64,000 nt of DNA from Eutreptiella sp. 'Long Island Sound 2002' (GCA_964036045.1 OZ038389.1:36784912-36848911), one strand, 5' to 3'; positions 17,701 to 27,154 are shown, counted from the stretch's first letter. Notes: generated by a model from the sequence alone, not told the origin. A program made the numbers and translations.

Positions 17701-19937
17701 ATTGGGCCACCGAACACATTGATACTGTCGCGAGCCCAGCTGGTCGACGGGCCAGATGGCACGAATTTCTCAGTCTGTTTGACCTCCATGTGTCGTATTT
17801 GCCTGGAAAACACAACACGGTAGCGGATGCTCTGAGCCGATGGGCTTACCCCGCCTCAGAGGGGCTGCAAAGTACCAACATCCATGGTACGGAGCAGGAC
17901 CGCCATGTCATCATCGAATGGGATCAGGAAGAAAAGAAACTCATTCGACGTGCATGCATGCAGTGCGCTGTTAAACAGCACGCATTGCCGTGTCACGACA
18001 TCACGGCCATCTCAGATCCGGCGCATGCTCATGAGATCTGCACCAAAACACTGAAAGTCGTGGAAAAAGTCACCGATCCCTCCTCAGGGAGTGTGAAACG
18101 GTTTGACTATACCCGACGAGTAAGTCGATCTCGGTTGATCCAAGGCATTAAGCGTCGAGATCCGGCCAAAACTCCACCCCTGCCGAAAGATTCCCTGATC
18201 ATCCGTGACTGGACGTCCGATTACCTGCAGGATCCCATGTTTAAAGAGGTCTTTGGAAATCTCACATCCAAAGATGCTCACAGGGATGGGATTTTTTCTG
18301 AGTACTCGTTGGATGGGGGGAAGCTGTGGATGGAGGGTAAATTGTGCGTACCAGACGCCCTGGCCCCCCGAGTGTTAAACTGGTGGCATAAATGGGAGTC
18401 CCCCCACGCACATGGCCGTCGACTGTGGTCGATGATTAAACATAGGTTTTTTGGCTCACGGCTATATACTCATTGCATGAAAGTAGCCGCCGGATGTGCC
18501 CAATGTGCTGTCTCGACGCCCCCCAGCGCGAAGAAGCACGGCCATCTGAGGCCTCATCCTATTCCGGAGCGCCTCTTTAACAGAGTAACCAGTGATTTCT
18601 TCTATCTCGGTGAACTCGATGACGAAGAGTGCCATTGGACTAACAAAAAAGTCAATGGTGTGCTCCTTATTCAGTGCCGTCATTCCGGCTACATTCAAGT
18701 GTTGCCTTGCAACATTGAGTCGATGACTGGCAAGGCTGCCGCCAAGTGGTGCGCGCAGACCTGGATGGGAGGTTGGGACGTCCCATCCGAGGTGGTGACG
18801 GATTCAGGCAAAGAGTACACCTCCGAATGGTGGAGAGAATTATGTGCTCGCCTTGGAATCCACCACCTCCGATGTGAAATCCACTCGCATCGAGCGCTGC
18901 CTGGCGAAAGAGCCGGCCGCTCAATAATAAATATGCTTCGTAAGGAGCTCGCGAGTGAAAAGGATTTCCATTGGATGGAAGTTCTCTTCGCATTGCTTCG
19001 CCGTTACCACAACACGCCTTTGTATCATGGCCTTTCTCCAAATGAAATTGTCTTTGGACGAAAGAAGTGTTGGTGGAACATGCCGTTGAATAATCCTCGC
19101 CCCTGTAAGGATGCTTCGTTGTTTTTGGACGACGTCCAACGAGCAGATAAAACTGTCTCGAAATTAATCGAGAAGCATCAAGCTGACTGGCTTTGGGTTC
19201 AAAATCAAGGTCGAAAAAACCCCCACAATTTTGAAGTCGATGATCGAGTTTGGCTTCGAAAATCCGAAACCACCCTGGACGGAGATGACAAGCTTCTTCC
19301 CTTGTGGGAGGGGCCATTCGCTGTTACAGCGCGTCTTGGTGAGAACAGGTGGAGGATTCGTGTGGATGTCAGCAGGGAAATTGACGTTTCGGGCGATCGC
19401 CTCAAGAGAGAGATCCCCTCCCCCAAGGATCGGGTTAAACCCCTTTTTTGGACTGCGAAACATTTGTCTGATCGGGTCATCGAAGGGGGGAAGTACGAAC
19501 TCAAGAGGATTGTTGAAGCAAGACGTGACGCCAAGGGCGAATGGGAATTTCTGTGTGAGTGGAGGGGCTTTGATTCCAGTCACAACAACTGGGAACCAGC
19601 CCAATCTTTTGTCCATGGGTACACCAAGGGATTCATCGACTTCCTGAAGAAGCACCCCGAAATTGGAGTACTCCTGACAGACTGTTTGTCGAAACCAGAC
19701 AGACAAGTGGAGAGCGACGGAAAACGACCTGTGGTGAATCGAGATCCAGCCTTTTACGGCCCTCAGCAGCCACATTCCAGGGCTGATCCGTCGATCCCCC
19801 CTCCTGCGGTCAGGCCAGCCCAGGAGCCAAATGAGGACCAAGCTTCGAGTTCGGCCGCTGATTTGCAGCGCCCAAGCCGTACGAGGGCCAGGCCAGACAG
19901 GTTGGTGGTCACATGTATTCGTGCTTGGCCGAATTGA
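14754..19937 (+). CDS. pol: B2 Pol: protease, Dam-like domain, RT, RNase H, integrase, chromodomain
   Basis: This is a single intact frame of 1727 codons after the Gag stop. Protease: catalytic triad reads DNGS (14988-14999) instead of DTG/DSG. Dam-like methyltransferase domain, about 15570-15890: YDAFANRMNKRIDKHF, WINPPF with NPPF at 15666-15677, AILVVPLWDDKPWF, ELPRKIKLY, and SLAFLVDG. RT: VVDFRNLNAET, MGLKNAPSFFQ, catalytic YIDD at 16980-16991. RNase H from YIRTDASRYAIG (about 17467). Integrase: zinc-binding His/Cys cluster about 18385-18510, catalytic Asp in TSDFFY, Asp in TDSGKEY (about 18800), Glu in GERAGRS (about 18905). Chromodomain about 19495-19610 (YELKRIVEARRD ... WRGFDSSHNNWEP). 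Start by readthrough is inferred from the frame. Confidence 0.9.
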   Translation, partial: GSHENRPSPGDFRHDPQIPSRPLLDVGSLVSSPLDPAADPSVVVDEVGVQSKHRARQFVTKLWVSDCKGNFHLATCLCDNGSEVNLQSNSFLPDDCVFESPHPVTLEGVSGHSLAGGQRGCYISTHLVAQDLWEEQNVEEVVLKDDYFYRADIKYDLYLGHPWLRKNRVAPVGHRRCFLLESGPLERPEFRFLHAGFKSAEEFLKQKVTPKFGEDVTIAEVNGSADYSQELECLRRDSQPRRPSRWHSSSYRVVDKWRDAICEYFHEHHSFWPQYDAFANRMNKRIDKHFRDAWTHKWDKKLWINPPFHLIQQVIHKIKQDKTQAILVVPLWDDKPWFQELQDICVDYIELPRKIKLYARDDTGPLPQRSWSSLAFLVDGKLSDSNSADSGTDSCVGSESEVERGTDDESIFSDFCPSDTQGDPTSNGSASSPSSPIRSTSKRIFSARAKKNSKSRRKFRVFYEKPPVEAFMDPFEELDHEENLWDFDTRPTYLQEAVDTDLFRDIRRKILPAKAEEVAIVFSTVIPGDQVDTELCSKSREKIFEERKDTTLSGKLIKDPPVRGQFGEAFIELREGYKAKKQRPYENHGHKHEILRKIIERNLREFGWLEGCMTSEWCCAPFTVPKPPPADQNTIDGRRMVVDFRNLNAETKADSHPLPLIEEEIAKRARGRLFSVLDLRHGFHQMPLRKDSRPLTCMCTPCGPVQWTVMPMGLKNAPSFFQRMMEDVLFSAHPELRAFVSVYIDDIIIATEGEGLTEAELVALHEKQLNQVLDILDANQLICGPKKGKLFLKSVEFCGSLLENGTRRPSPGKLVAIQKWKRPETITELRGFLGCCNFYHTFVPNYAKFAAPLTELLKVGRDAGKAGSKVRVKWTDECEEAFHHLKAALCEVATLHVPQFDRPFYIRTDASRYAIGAVLEQVDEATGDHYPLAFWSRKLAPRQMQWSPREQETYAIICALKKYQSWVGTNRVEILTDHRSLEYWATEHIDTVASPAGRRARWHEFLSLFDLHVSYLPGKHNTVADALSRWAYPASEGLQSTNIHGTEQDRHVIIEWDQEEKKLIRRACMQCAVKQHALPCHDITAISDPAHAHEICTKTLKVVEKVTDPSSGSVKRFDYTRRVSRSRLIQGIKRRDPAKTPPLPKDSLIIRDWTSDYLQDPMFKEVFGNLTSKDAHRDGIFSEYSLDGGKLWMEGKLCVPDALAPRVLNWWHKWESPHAHGRRLWSMIKHRFFGSRLYTHCMKVAAGCAQCAVSTPPSAKKHGHLRPHPIPERLFNRVTSDFFYLGELDDEECHWTNKKVNGVLLIQCRHSGYIQVLPCNIESMTGKAAAKWCAQTWMGGWDVPSEVVTDSGKEYTSEWWRELCARLGIHHLRCEIHSHRALPGERAGRSIINMLRKELASEKDFHWMEVLFALLRRYHNTPLYHGLSPNEIVFGRKKCWWNMPLNNPRPCKDASLFLDDVQRADKTVSKLIEKHQADWLWVQNQGRKNPHNFEVDDRVWLRKSETTLDGDDKLLPLWEGPFAVTARLGENRWRIRVDVSREIDVSGDRLKREIPSPKDRVKPLFWTAKHLSDRVIEGGKYELKRIVEARRDAKGEWEFLCEWRGFDSSHNNWEPAQSFVHGYTKGFIDFLKKHPEIGVLLTDCLSKPDRQVESDGKRPVVNRDPAFYGPQQPHSRADPSIPPPAVRPAQEPNEDQASSSAADLQRPSRTRARPDRLVVTCIRAWPN
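15570..15890 (+). other. Dam-like N6-adenine methyltransferase domain inside B2 Pol
   Basis: The order D-x-F-A, Asn, aromatic, W, NPPF, hydrophobic strand with PLW and WF, LPR, and S-x-AFLVDG matches phage-type Dam methyltransferases, in which NPPF/Y is the catalytic motif IV. It is placed between protease and RT. I know such domains from DIRS-type elements, but not as a standard part of Ty3/Gypsy Pol. Confidence 0.65.
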
Positions 19938-21615
19938 GGAAGCCATTCCACCACATTCTGCTAAATCCACTGTTCATTCTTTCTGTTTATGTCATGATGT
20001 GGAGAACTGCGAATGTTTGATAATTTGACGTCAATCAATCAATTTTTCTTTGGTCTCCGTTCGGTAGCGTATCGAAAGTCGAAAACCGAAAGCCACGGAG
20101 TGTGCTGCCGTGTTCAGAAAAAACCAAACTCAGGCTTAATTCAGGCAGATTCGGGGTAATCTTGTCTCTGTTGGTCTGTGCATCTTTGGAATTTGGCTAC
20201 TCGTGCAGATGGAAGCAAATGTACATAATCAAAACGCTGGCCAGCGACGGTCGCCCCTTCCAGCGACATTCACCCCTACAGGCACCCCCTGTAGTACTGG
20301 CTGCACCAGATGCGACGCCAGGAACTCAGATCTTACCTTCATTTGCTGTGATGCTGAAGCCAAAGTCCAGATTCGGATCCAGATTCCTCAAATTTACCTT
20401 GAATTTCTCAGGTTTGTCCATCATTCTGCCACTGTTGTGTAAAAGCCAGACGTCAATTGTTCAGACAACCTTCACATAGGAGCTCTAGGGACTTCTAACA
20501 GCCACCTCTGAAGTCCGTAAGCTTCGTTGTATTTTTGGCACACGCCAATGTGAGCTCAATCCGACCTGAAACTGTCGAAAATGGTGAATCCAAGTGTCTT
20601 GTGGGACTCCATCGAAAGATTGGCCTTGTCCAAGTCGATTGACACCACCGCCACTGTAAATTCGGTGTCTCTCAGTTATATACTGTCAGTAAAGCGTCTT
20701 CAGCGAACCTTCGGCGCGTTACATGCCAAGGATCCAGGGCCAGCATGTCCCATCATGATGCATCATCACATGATCCAGATTTTCATGGAATCTGTTGGAT
20801 GCTCGCGAACCAACGTGCCGGAAAGCACAATTGAGCTGAACAAACGACAATATATATTAACTTTAGTCTAAACGAAAGTGTTAGTAGTTTCAGTTTCAGA
20901 CATTCCGCTTCATTGCACCTCCATCTTAGGAAATCAACCTAAATTCAACTTAGCCAACTTGATTTCCTTGTCATCTCCCCACATTCCTCGAAGATCTGTT
21001 TAGATCTAGGTGCACAGAAAAACTTCCACACCTTCGGTGGTTCACTTAGGGTCTGTAGACTACAATTGTATTTGTTTTCCCTCACTGTGATTGTTTCATC
21101 CCCTTAATCTCTGCTCAATTTGATTCCCAATTTTGCTGAATCTTGTGATCATCCGCCAGATGCGCCAAATCGGAAGCACATGCTGCACTTTTCAGAACGA
21201 GAAAAGCGGGAATAACACGATGTAGAGTTCGGCGAGGACACCGTAGCGTGCCCGCGACAGCGAAACTGTGCCAGAGCGCTGAGATGTCACTCCGTTTCTT
21301 GATCCCCCCACTCAATCCACCAATAATCTACCTCATTCTCAACCAATGCATGGTTTGGTATCGATTCTCGATACGTTTACATGCTTTTTGGCCCTTGACC
21401 TAATGTTTTACTGCACGGAGGACTGTTCCTCACTTCTCATTCTGTCTCATTTCAGGTTCATCCATCCTGATTCAGTTCCAATTCAGCCCAAATCAGGTCA
21501 GATCAAGCAGATTTCGCCCCATCGAGGCTACATTTCTATTTTTTTTCTGGGACTTACCCGCACTACGTTCTTCGTTGACGTAGCGACACACCCCAGTGTG
21601 TTTTTGGAGGGGGAG
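19938..21615 (+). other. B2 long 3' non-coding region
   Basis: About 1.7 kb lie between the Pol stop and the 3' LTR. The only notable open stretch is 20581-20871 (96 codons, no recognisable domain or signal peptide). The region ends in the polypurine tract 21606-21615. It may hold regulatory or packaging sequence; nothing else is seen. Confidence 0.5.
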
Positions 21616-22146
21616 TGTAAGTGCGGCTAGCCCCATCTGCTCAGATTTTCAGACATTCTGCCCAGATTGGCTACATTTTGGTCATTTTCTTTGCTTCGGC
21701 GGAATCGCCGCCTCGCAGCTCAGTCTCAGGATATTTCCTATATATTTCTGATATGCCGGATTTGATTCCGCGGTCCATTCCCCGTAAATCCGCCGCGTTC
21801 CGCTATTTTAGCTGGAATCGCCATTTGCCGCTGACGCGCGCTCGCGGGCCAGATCGGCCAAACATTTTTACATAATTGGATTATTTAAATCTTTTCAGAC
21901 AGTTTTGGACACTCAGATGTATTTAGAATAATCCGCATCAATTTCTTCATAGACTGGGATTTTCTGCCGGACCACAATCAGCATGGACCTTGCTTCAGTT
22001 GTTGCTGCTCTCGCCTCCGTTGGTGTCCGAGTATCCGGTTCTACCCCCAATAGCAACCTTCAGGGAGACTCCTCGCGTGCCTGCCCCACTGGTCTTGCCG
22101 GCCCCGAGCCCTCCGGCACCATCAACGACCCAGGGCAGCACTTTCA
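21616..22146 (+). repeat. B2 3' LTR
   Basis: It is 531 bp and starts right after the purine tract ggagggggag (21606-21615), the expected plus-strand primer. It ends CA followed by the AAAAC target duplication. Confidence 0.93.
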
Positions 22147-22281
22147 AAAACGCACATCAGAACATTCATAAACAGAAAAACACACAGCAACGAAACGCAG
22201 CATGCGCCATATCAAAACATCTACCAAAAGACCGAAAAACACCAGCACAATCAACTAGCCAACAACAAGACAACAGCAGAC

Positions 22282-22644
22282 CTTCCACTCCGAAAACTCC
22301 CCGGCGCTCAGGCACTTCGTCTCCCAGGGGTACGACTGTACCCCATCCTTGTCTTCTTGGCGGTGCTTCTTCATCCACAGCGTCATGGCACGGCGGAACA
22401 CGTACTTCGGCGTCACGTCAGCCAGCCACCGCCACTCAGGCGTCTCGGGCGCCAGGGTGGTGTCGGGGTTGCAGGTGTTGTGGACCACCACTTCTTCCTT
22501 CAGCGGGAACTTGTCGGCCAGGTGGGGGGCTGGAGGCGCTGCCGCTGCTTGTGGCGCTGGCGCGGCAGGGGGATCGGCGCCTTGGCCCGTACCCAGTGCC
22601 CGCAGGCACTCCTGCAAGGCCTTCCCCAAAGACTCGGGGTCCAT
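22282..22644 (-). CDS. Transposon B accessory protein, first exon
   Basis: It begins at ATG (22642-22644), MDPESLGKALQECLRALG, just after a CTCTCAG acceptor of an upstream palindrome-rich intron (about 22655-22736). It is 121 codons, ends in phase 0 at AAG|GTCTGC, and joins to 11333. It has an Ala/Pro-rich linker, then WRWLADVTPKYVFRRAMTLWMKKH. The function is not recognised. It is positioned directly downstream of the transposase gene, on the same strand. Confidence 0.5.
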
Positions 22645-22654
22645 GGTGCAAAGG

Positions 22655-22737
22655 CACCTGAGAGAAGCAGGGGTGAAACCGTGGGGAAGCCGGTTCAACC
22701 GCGCGGATGAACCTCCTGAACCACGGTTGAACCACAC
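22655..22737 (-). other. Palindrome-rich intron between transposase and accessory ORFs
   Basis: The minus strand reads GAG|GTGTGTGTGTGG to CTTCTCTCAG|GTGCC. It has three or four GGTTCAACCG variants. Since it follows the transposase stop, the two ORFs may share one primary transcript or this may be a 5'-UTR intron. Confidence 0.5.
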
Positions 22738-22746
22738 ACACACCTC

Positions 22747-24172
22747 CTAGTTGCCAACTTCCAATTGAGCGTGCACTACGTGCTCATCTTCCCGTCGCCG
22801 CCGCCCGTCCCATCGAGGCATCTCCTTGTAGAGGAAGGTGCGCTCGTGCGCATGGCGGAGCATTGCCTCATCCTTTTCCTCCTTGGTAGCCTTACAACCA
22901 CCACCCCGGGAACTTGTGGTTAGAAAGTTGTCCTTAAAGACATAGTTAAGCGACTCAACAATGTCGCCACAAAACATGGCCCCCCCCCAAGGTTGCAAAT
23001 TACCCAATACGATGGCCCCCTCGTTGCGGAGCCAAAGCAAGTAGGGGGATCGTTTATGGGGACATATAGTGTTTTGAAACCTCTTTGCAATTTGTGCACA
23101 CCCTCCGACGAATGGATCATATGTCCACCGATAGATAGCGGTTAGCAATTTCCCCATGTCCTCAACGGTAGTGGTGACATGTGGTGTTAGACGCAAACTC
23201 TTTGCAATGGGCAACCAATTGGCAAACAAGTGCCATGTCTCTTCCCCATCGGGGAAGGACCGGCCTTTCAAAGAAACATTGGTCTTAGCGTCCTTTAGGA
23301 GGCTTTGAACCTTGGATCGTTGTGGTACCGTCAACATTGTGGCTCGTGTGCGCACAAACGTTGTTAAGTATTCACCACATCGTATCACAAGATGAAGAAC
23401 ACACATGATGACACACCCTATACGGTCATCCACTTTCAATAATGGACTTTCGATGCACCCTTTTGCACCAACACAACTAACTCCTTGTTTCCTATACTTT
23501 AGGAATTTTGCTTCAAGTCTTGTACTTCGTCGCCATTCACACCCTCCCCATCTTTCCTTCTCCCTAGACCATGTCGCAAAAGAAGAAATTGAACCAATTT
23601 CATAAAATGTTGATAGACCAAGTATATGACGAAGCCAAGGGCTATCGCCTCCAATAATGACAACCGTTCGCACCCAAAACCCTCGGAGCAACATGTAGCC
23701 ACGGTCAATAATTTGTTGTATTTTTTTTAGTGTCTCTCCAAAGAGGACACGCACAAGATCCGTTTCATGCTCACTTACGAGAGCAAGGTCAAGGGTCCAA
23801 TTGTAGAGCAAAGTTCGTGCTTTTTGCATGTGGTTTGCAAAACCACATGCAATTTGGCACCATGACCTTGCTCCACATGGAAACCCATCACCACGCACTA
23901 TAAGTACATAGGGGTGATCATCCCTAAATCTTGGGAAGTGCATTTCTTCTAGCACATCCCTTTGATCACCTATATATTGTATCCAATCATCCACATCCCA
24001 ACGAACCCCAACTCTTCCATCCTTTATGGTCGTTTTTAGTACTTGTCTCTTACTTAACGTGGACCAAGCTTTATCCATCGTTGCATACGACGGAAAGCAA
24101 TGTGTCCATGGGACGGTGCTTGCACGGGTTTTCTTCTCTTTGGCATCGGCCCACGAAATAAGCTTCTTGTAC
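22747..24172 (-). CDS. Putative transposase of transposon B, main exon
   Basis: The exon starts after the acceptor CCCTAG (24173) with YKKLISWADAKEKKTRAST and stays open through ATG 24076-24078 to TAG (22747-22749). Numbering from that Met, conserved-looking blocks are VLIVRGDGFPCGARSWCQ (D64), VIIGGDSPWLRHILGLS (D145), ESPLLKVDDRIGCVIMCVLHLVIRCGEYL (209-237) and CGDIVESLNYVFKDNF (E375). This GDG / GGD..L / LHL.LR layout recalls an uncharacterised, widely scattered eukaryotic protein family associated with repeats. D64, D145 and E375 are candidate DDE residues of an RNase-H-fold transposase. The gene is nearest the right terminal repeat. Assignment as transposase rests on context plus these motifs. 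Confidence 0.55.
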
Positions 24173-24471
24173 CTAGGGACGGTTGAACCGAGAAATTGGG
24201 ATAAAGTGCGCGGTTGAACCGGCGGTTGAATGGGTTGCCGTCATGGCACCAAAAAGCGTCCAATGGTGCAAACCACAAAGTATTCACATTTGTGACGCGG
24301 GCAACACGTTGACACTCATATGTTCATGCTTTGGGCAACATTGAGCGATTATTTTGCCGTGCAAACGTTGTCATGAAGCACAATCACAATTGTTCATTTG
24401 TGATAAGGGTTCAACCGCACCGTTGAACCCCGTTGAACCACTTGTAGGCATGTGTGCATTATGCCACATAC

Positions 24472-24716
24472 CTTCGCTTCGGCATCCCAAGGTCCAAAAT
24501 GAGGCGCACAGCGTCGGATCCTGTGAAAGCTTTTTTTGTAGCCCTTTTTGTCTGTTTGGAAGCCCTCTGTGTGTTACCAATTCGGTCAGCAAGTTGTTTC
24601 CATAGGCGTTTTGTCGTGCCGTTTGTGCAAAAAAAGGTGAACAAGTCGTCCACCAGCTGTTGGTCCCCCCACCCGCTGTAGTGGTCGTTCACCACTTGCA
24701 GCCAGTGGTGGGACAT
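24472..24716 (-). CDS. Putative transposase of transposon B, N-terminal exon
   Basis: The ATG at 24714-24716 starts MSHHWLQVVNDHYSGWGDQQLVDDLFTFF and a basic stretch (RASKQTKRATKKAF), ending LDLGMPKRR at the donor GAAG|GTATGTGG (24471). The basic helical character would suit a DNA-binding head. The exon or exons joining it to 24172 lie in 24174-24470 but could not be fixed; palindrome clusters at 24405-24446 and 24179-24235 mark the probable introns. Confidence 0.45.
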
Positions 24717-24825
24717 TTTTTAATTTTTTTGAAAAAAGCTTTGTCACGCGTCAGTTTCAGGCGGTTATGCAAATATTTTGTTCAGAAACGCGTGCGCCGC
24801 TGGCGCAGCCGCCACCGCCAGCGCT

Positions 24826-24912
24826 GGCGGTGGTTCAACCGCGGTTCAACCGCGGTTCAGCGGTTCAACCGCGCCCCTTCCGAGTTCAACCGGGTTAAAC
24901 CGGGTAAAACCA
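24826..24912. promoter_or_regulatory. Subterminal palindrome cluster, right end of B
   Basis: About five copies of GGTTCAACCG-like palindromes are packed in 87 bp just inside the right terminal repeat, mirroring the left end. They may bind the transposase or form part of the minus-strand promoter, because the transposase gene starts at 24716. Confidence 0.6.
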
Positions 24913-24921
24913 CTGTGTGAA

Positions 24922-24948
24922 GTACCTGATCCAAATGAGCACGTAGGG
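24922..24948 (+). repeat. Right terminal inverted repeat of transposon B
   Basis: These 27 bp are an exact reverse complement of 7870-7896 and are followed by the target-site TA and the continuation of the element A LTR region. The inner side (24826-24912) is crowded with GGTTCAACCG-type palindromes. Confidence 0.92.
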
Positions 24949-25700
24949 TAGGGCTTGGAGGGAAGAGGTGCTCTTGCGTGCAGAGCGCAGATGTCGATGG
25001 AGTCGGACTCCCTGCTCTGCCACAGGCAGAGGGGAGTTACTTGTTTGTGTGATCTGCACCCTTGTTTAGCAGGGCATGAAAAACAAATGGTATGCTGCTG
25101 CACCAATCACCCTACCTGCCCACCTGTAAAGCAAAGGCAAATGAAGGGTTGTTTGCGGCAGAGGAACCAAGCCACTCTCCACGTATTATACGCTTCTCAG
25201 AGTGACCTATAATACACTGTCCGCAAACACGCTGAAGATTCAGCTACCCCTGTCAAGCAAGCAAGCGTTAAGGGACTCCTCAGGTTCTCTTAAAGAACGT
25301 ACCAAGGAGCCCCTGGGTAGCCTAAACAAGGTTTACCGTGCGCACTTCGCGTGGCCTACCCTTTAATGCGTGTGTGAATGCGCGAGCATGCGAGAGTAGC
25401 GTGGGCAAACCTGCCCATCTTAACCTCAATCACGACTCCACCAGGGGGTGGCCCCACCTGGGCTTACTCACCTTACCTACCGCTGGAGAGAGAGAGCAAG
25501 TGAGGGGCGCACGCGAAGAACGTTGCTATGCACTTGTGTGTATGTCTAATCACCCTGATCTGACCTCTAATCATCTGCAATCTTTCTAATCAATCCCTCT
25601 ATCGCGTCCTATCGTTGTTAGCGCTGCTACAAGACTCGTTCACGGAGACACGAGACGAGCAATGTATATGCGGCATACGAGACGAGCATACCTGTAGTGT
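24949..25700 (+). repeat. Element A 3' region / LTR, right part
   Basis: This continues the sequence broken at 7869. Homology with 32923-33470 downstream of C is clear to about 25510, including a shared block around cacgtattatacgcttc (25178) and a TATAATA-like cctataataca (25205). Beyond that the two copies diverge, and the element end was not found. Confidence 0.65.
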
Positions 25701-27150
25701 ATACCTGATTCATTGAAGTCTTTTTCGTTGATTTTCGAATTCTTGAATTTTTGATACTTCTATTAGTGTGGGTGGAATCTGTATGTTTATTTATTAATGT
25801 GTGTCTCGTCATTTTCAAGACTACGTGAGACATACGTTTATAATTCCATTATTTCTCCGTTTTCCGGCGCTTCGCTAGGAGCCGCTCCTGCGCGCCGCCT
25901 TTTTATGCGTATGAATTTCTGGATTTAAAAAATCCAGAGATGACTATGATTTTTATAAAAATGTGCTTCTGATGCACAGTTGGATTCTGCTCAGGTGTGT
26001 CGTTTCAGAAAAATTCTAGGCCGTCATTTGACGGATTTTGGTGTCGTCGCTTCGTTTTTGCGTGGATTCGTCCACAATTCTCCCATTCCTGCCTCTGCAG
26101 ATACCCACGCGCAGCCTCGCTGAGTAGGCCGTGTTCGGGCCGAAACGCAGGTGCCTGGAGAGACTGAGCAGAACCAAGACCCCACGAAGGGGCAATTTAA
26201 TTTTTTTGACGACTCCCTTCGCCCTAAGACAGGTCACAGGTCGCCAGCAGGTTTACGAGAACCCATGCGAGTGCGTATATTGTGTCTTGCGTTGGGTTTG
26301 TGTCGCGCTGCGTCTTGGAGGGAGGGATGCACATGCACATGTTTTGGCATGCTCCCAAACTAACCCAACCAAGCCACAGGAGCCCCGGCAGCGCCATGAG
26401 CGCTGAGTCTTCTGTAGGAAATGTTACAAACAGAGCAGCAAAAGAGCGCCAGCCATGGTGAGCGCCCATTTTTCTGTGTGAGGGAAACTATAGGTATTTT
26501 AAAGTAGATGTGGAAACCAAGGAAAGGCCAAGAAAAATTCCCTTTTTCCTAATATGCGACAGTGGTGGCCACCACAGCACAAGGGGGGAGTAAGAAAAAG
26601 TGCTTTTCCATTGCTTTGAGGCATACTCTAGTTGTATTAGAGATGCACTGAGCATCCAGGCATTTCTATCTTAGTATTGGTCCCACCAAAAGTGGTGATA
26701 ACACATTTTGACCTATGGAACCAAACACCCAATCAGGATATGGAGTGGACCCCTTAATCCCCTTTCAATCTGAGGCAAATCATCTTTTCCTGAGTTGACT
26801 GAGAACTGACATATCCAAGGCAGAGCCTATGAATTTATCTATGTTTTTCCATGAATTCTTAGCTATCCTAGTGGTATGCACCCTAGGGGGCTGGGCACCT
26901 CTTTTTGAGAGGTCCTGGGTTCCATTCCTGGTCAGCCTAGCTAAGTAGGAAGATCCCATGTGACATGGCAGTGACCTCATCGCCAGATGCCCTGCCACCT
27001 CAGCACATATGGGACCCAAAACAAAGAATGCACATCTCCTGAGATGGCACTATGGAGAGAGAGTGACCATGGGGCAGTTTTCTAACTCTTTTCCTAAAGC
27101 ATTTCAGCTATCTTTGTGAATATGCATTCATTTGTGACCTGAGTTGCAGT
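25700..27150. other. Intergenic repeat-rich stretch
   Basis: No gene is supported. A tRNA-like sequence (26859-26945) lies here. The block aaggggggagtaagaaaaag near 26582 resembles caggggggagtaacaaaaag near 34575, which suggests fragments of one repeat family. Confidence 0.4.
26859..26945 (+). repeat. tRNA-like sequence (SINE head?)
   Basis: There is an A-box-like TATCCTAGTGGTATGC and a B-box-like GGTTCCATTCC. An arm ACCTC-TTTTTGA-GAGGT (5-bp stem, 7-nt loop) and flanking inverted CTTAGCTA/TAGCTAAG are present. The D region is too long for a functional tRNA. Confidence 0.5.
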
Positions 27151-27154
27151 TTCT

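Larger units (their letters stand above)
11345..22151 (+). mobile_element. Intact Ty3/Gypsy chromovirus-like LTR retrotransposon B2
   Basis: The element spans 11350-22146 between 5-bp target duplications AAAAC (11345-11349 and 22147-22151). The LTRs begin TG and end CA and are 532 and 531 bp. I found two substitutions and one 1-bp indel between them, which implies a recent insertion. The internal part has Gag 11718-14753 and Pol 14754-19937, both fully open, then about 1.7 kb of non-coding DNA and a purine tract before the 3' LTR. It is complete and looks capable of activity. It lies in an intron of the minus-strand accessory gene of transposon B, in opposite orientation. Confidence 0.93.
11334..22281 (-). 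other. Intron interrupted by retrotransposon B2
   Basis: The donor AAG|GTCTGC is at 22281-22280 and the acceptor TTGTAG is at 11339-11334, both in phase 0. Without B2 and one target duplication the intron would be about 146 bp. The insertion was therefore intronic and may be tolerated if splicing still works. Confidence 0.6.
7868..24950 (-). mobile_element. DNA transposon B, TA target duplication, carries a TET/JBP-like gene
   Basis: The element runs from 7870 to 24948. Its terminal inverted repeats are perfect over 27 bp (7870-7896 and 24922-24948, starting CCCTACGTGCTCATTTGG). TA flanks both ends (7868-7869 and 24949-24950). The related retrotransposon C has the same sequence uninterrupted with one TA (32923-32924), which proves the insertion and its boundaries. 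Without the nested retrotransposon B2 the element is about 6.3 kb. All its genes are on the minus strand and have GT..AG introns: putative transposase, accessory protein, TET/JBP-like dioxygenase. The superfamily is not recognised with certainty. The TA duplication would suit several groups, while CCC ends plus subterminal palindromes recall CACTA-like organisation. Confidence 0.85.

Noticed and set aside
20581-20871. Envelope-like or accessory gene downstream of B2 Pol
   Set aside because: 96 codons, without signal peptide, membrane segment or recognisable motif.
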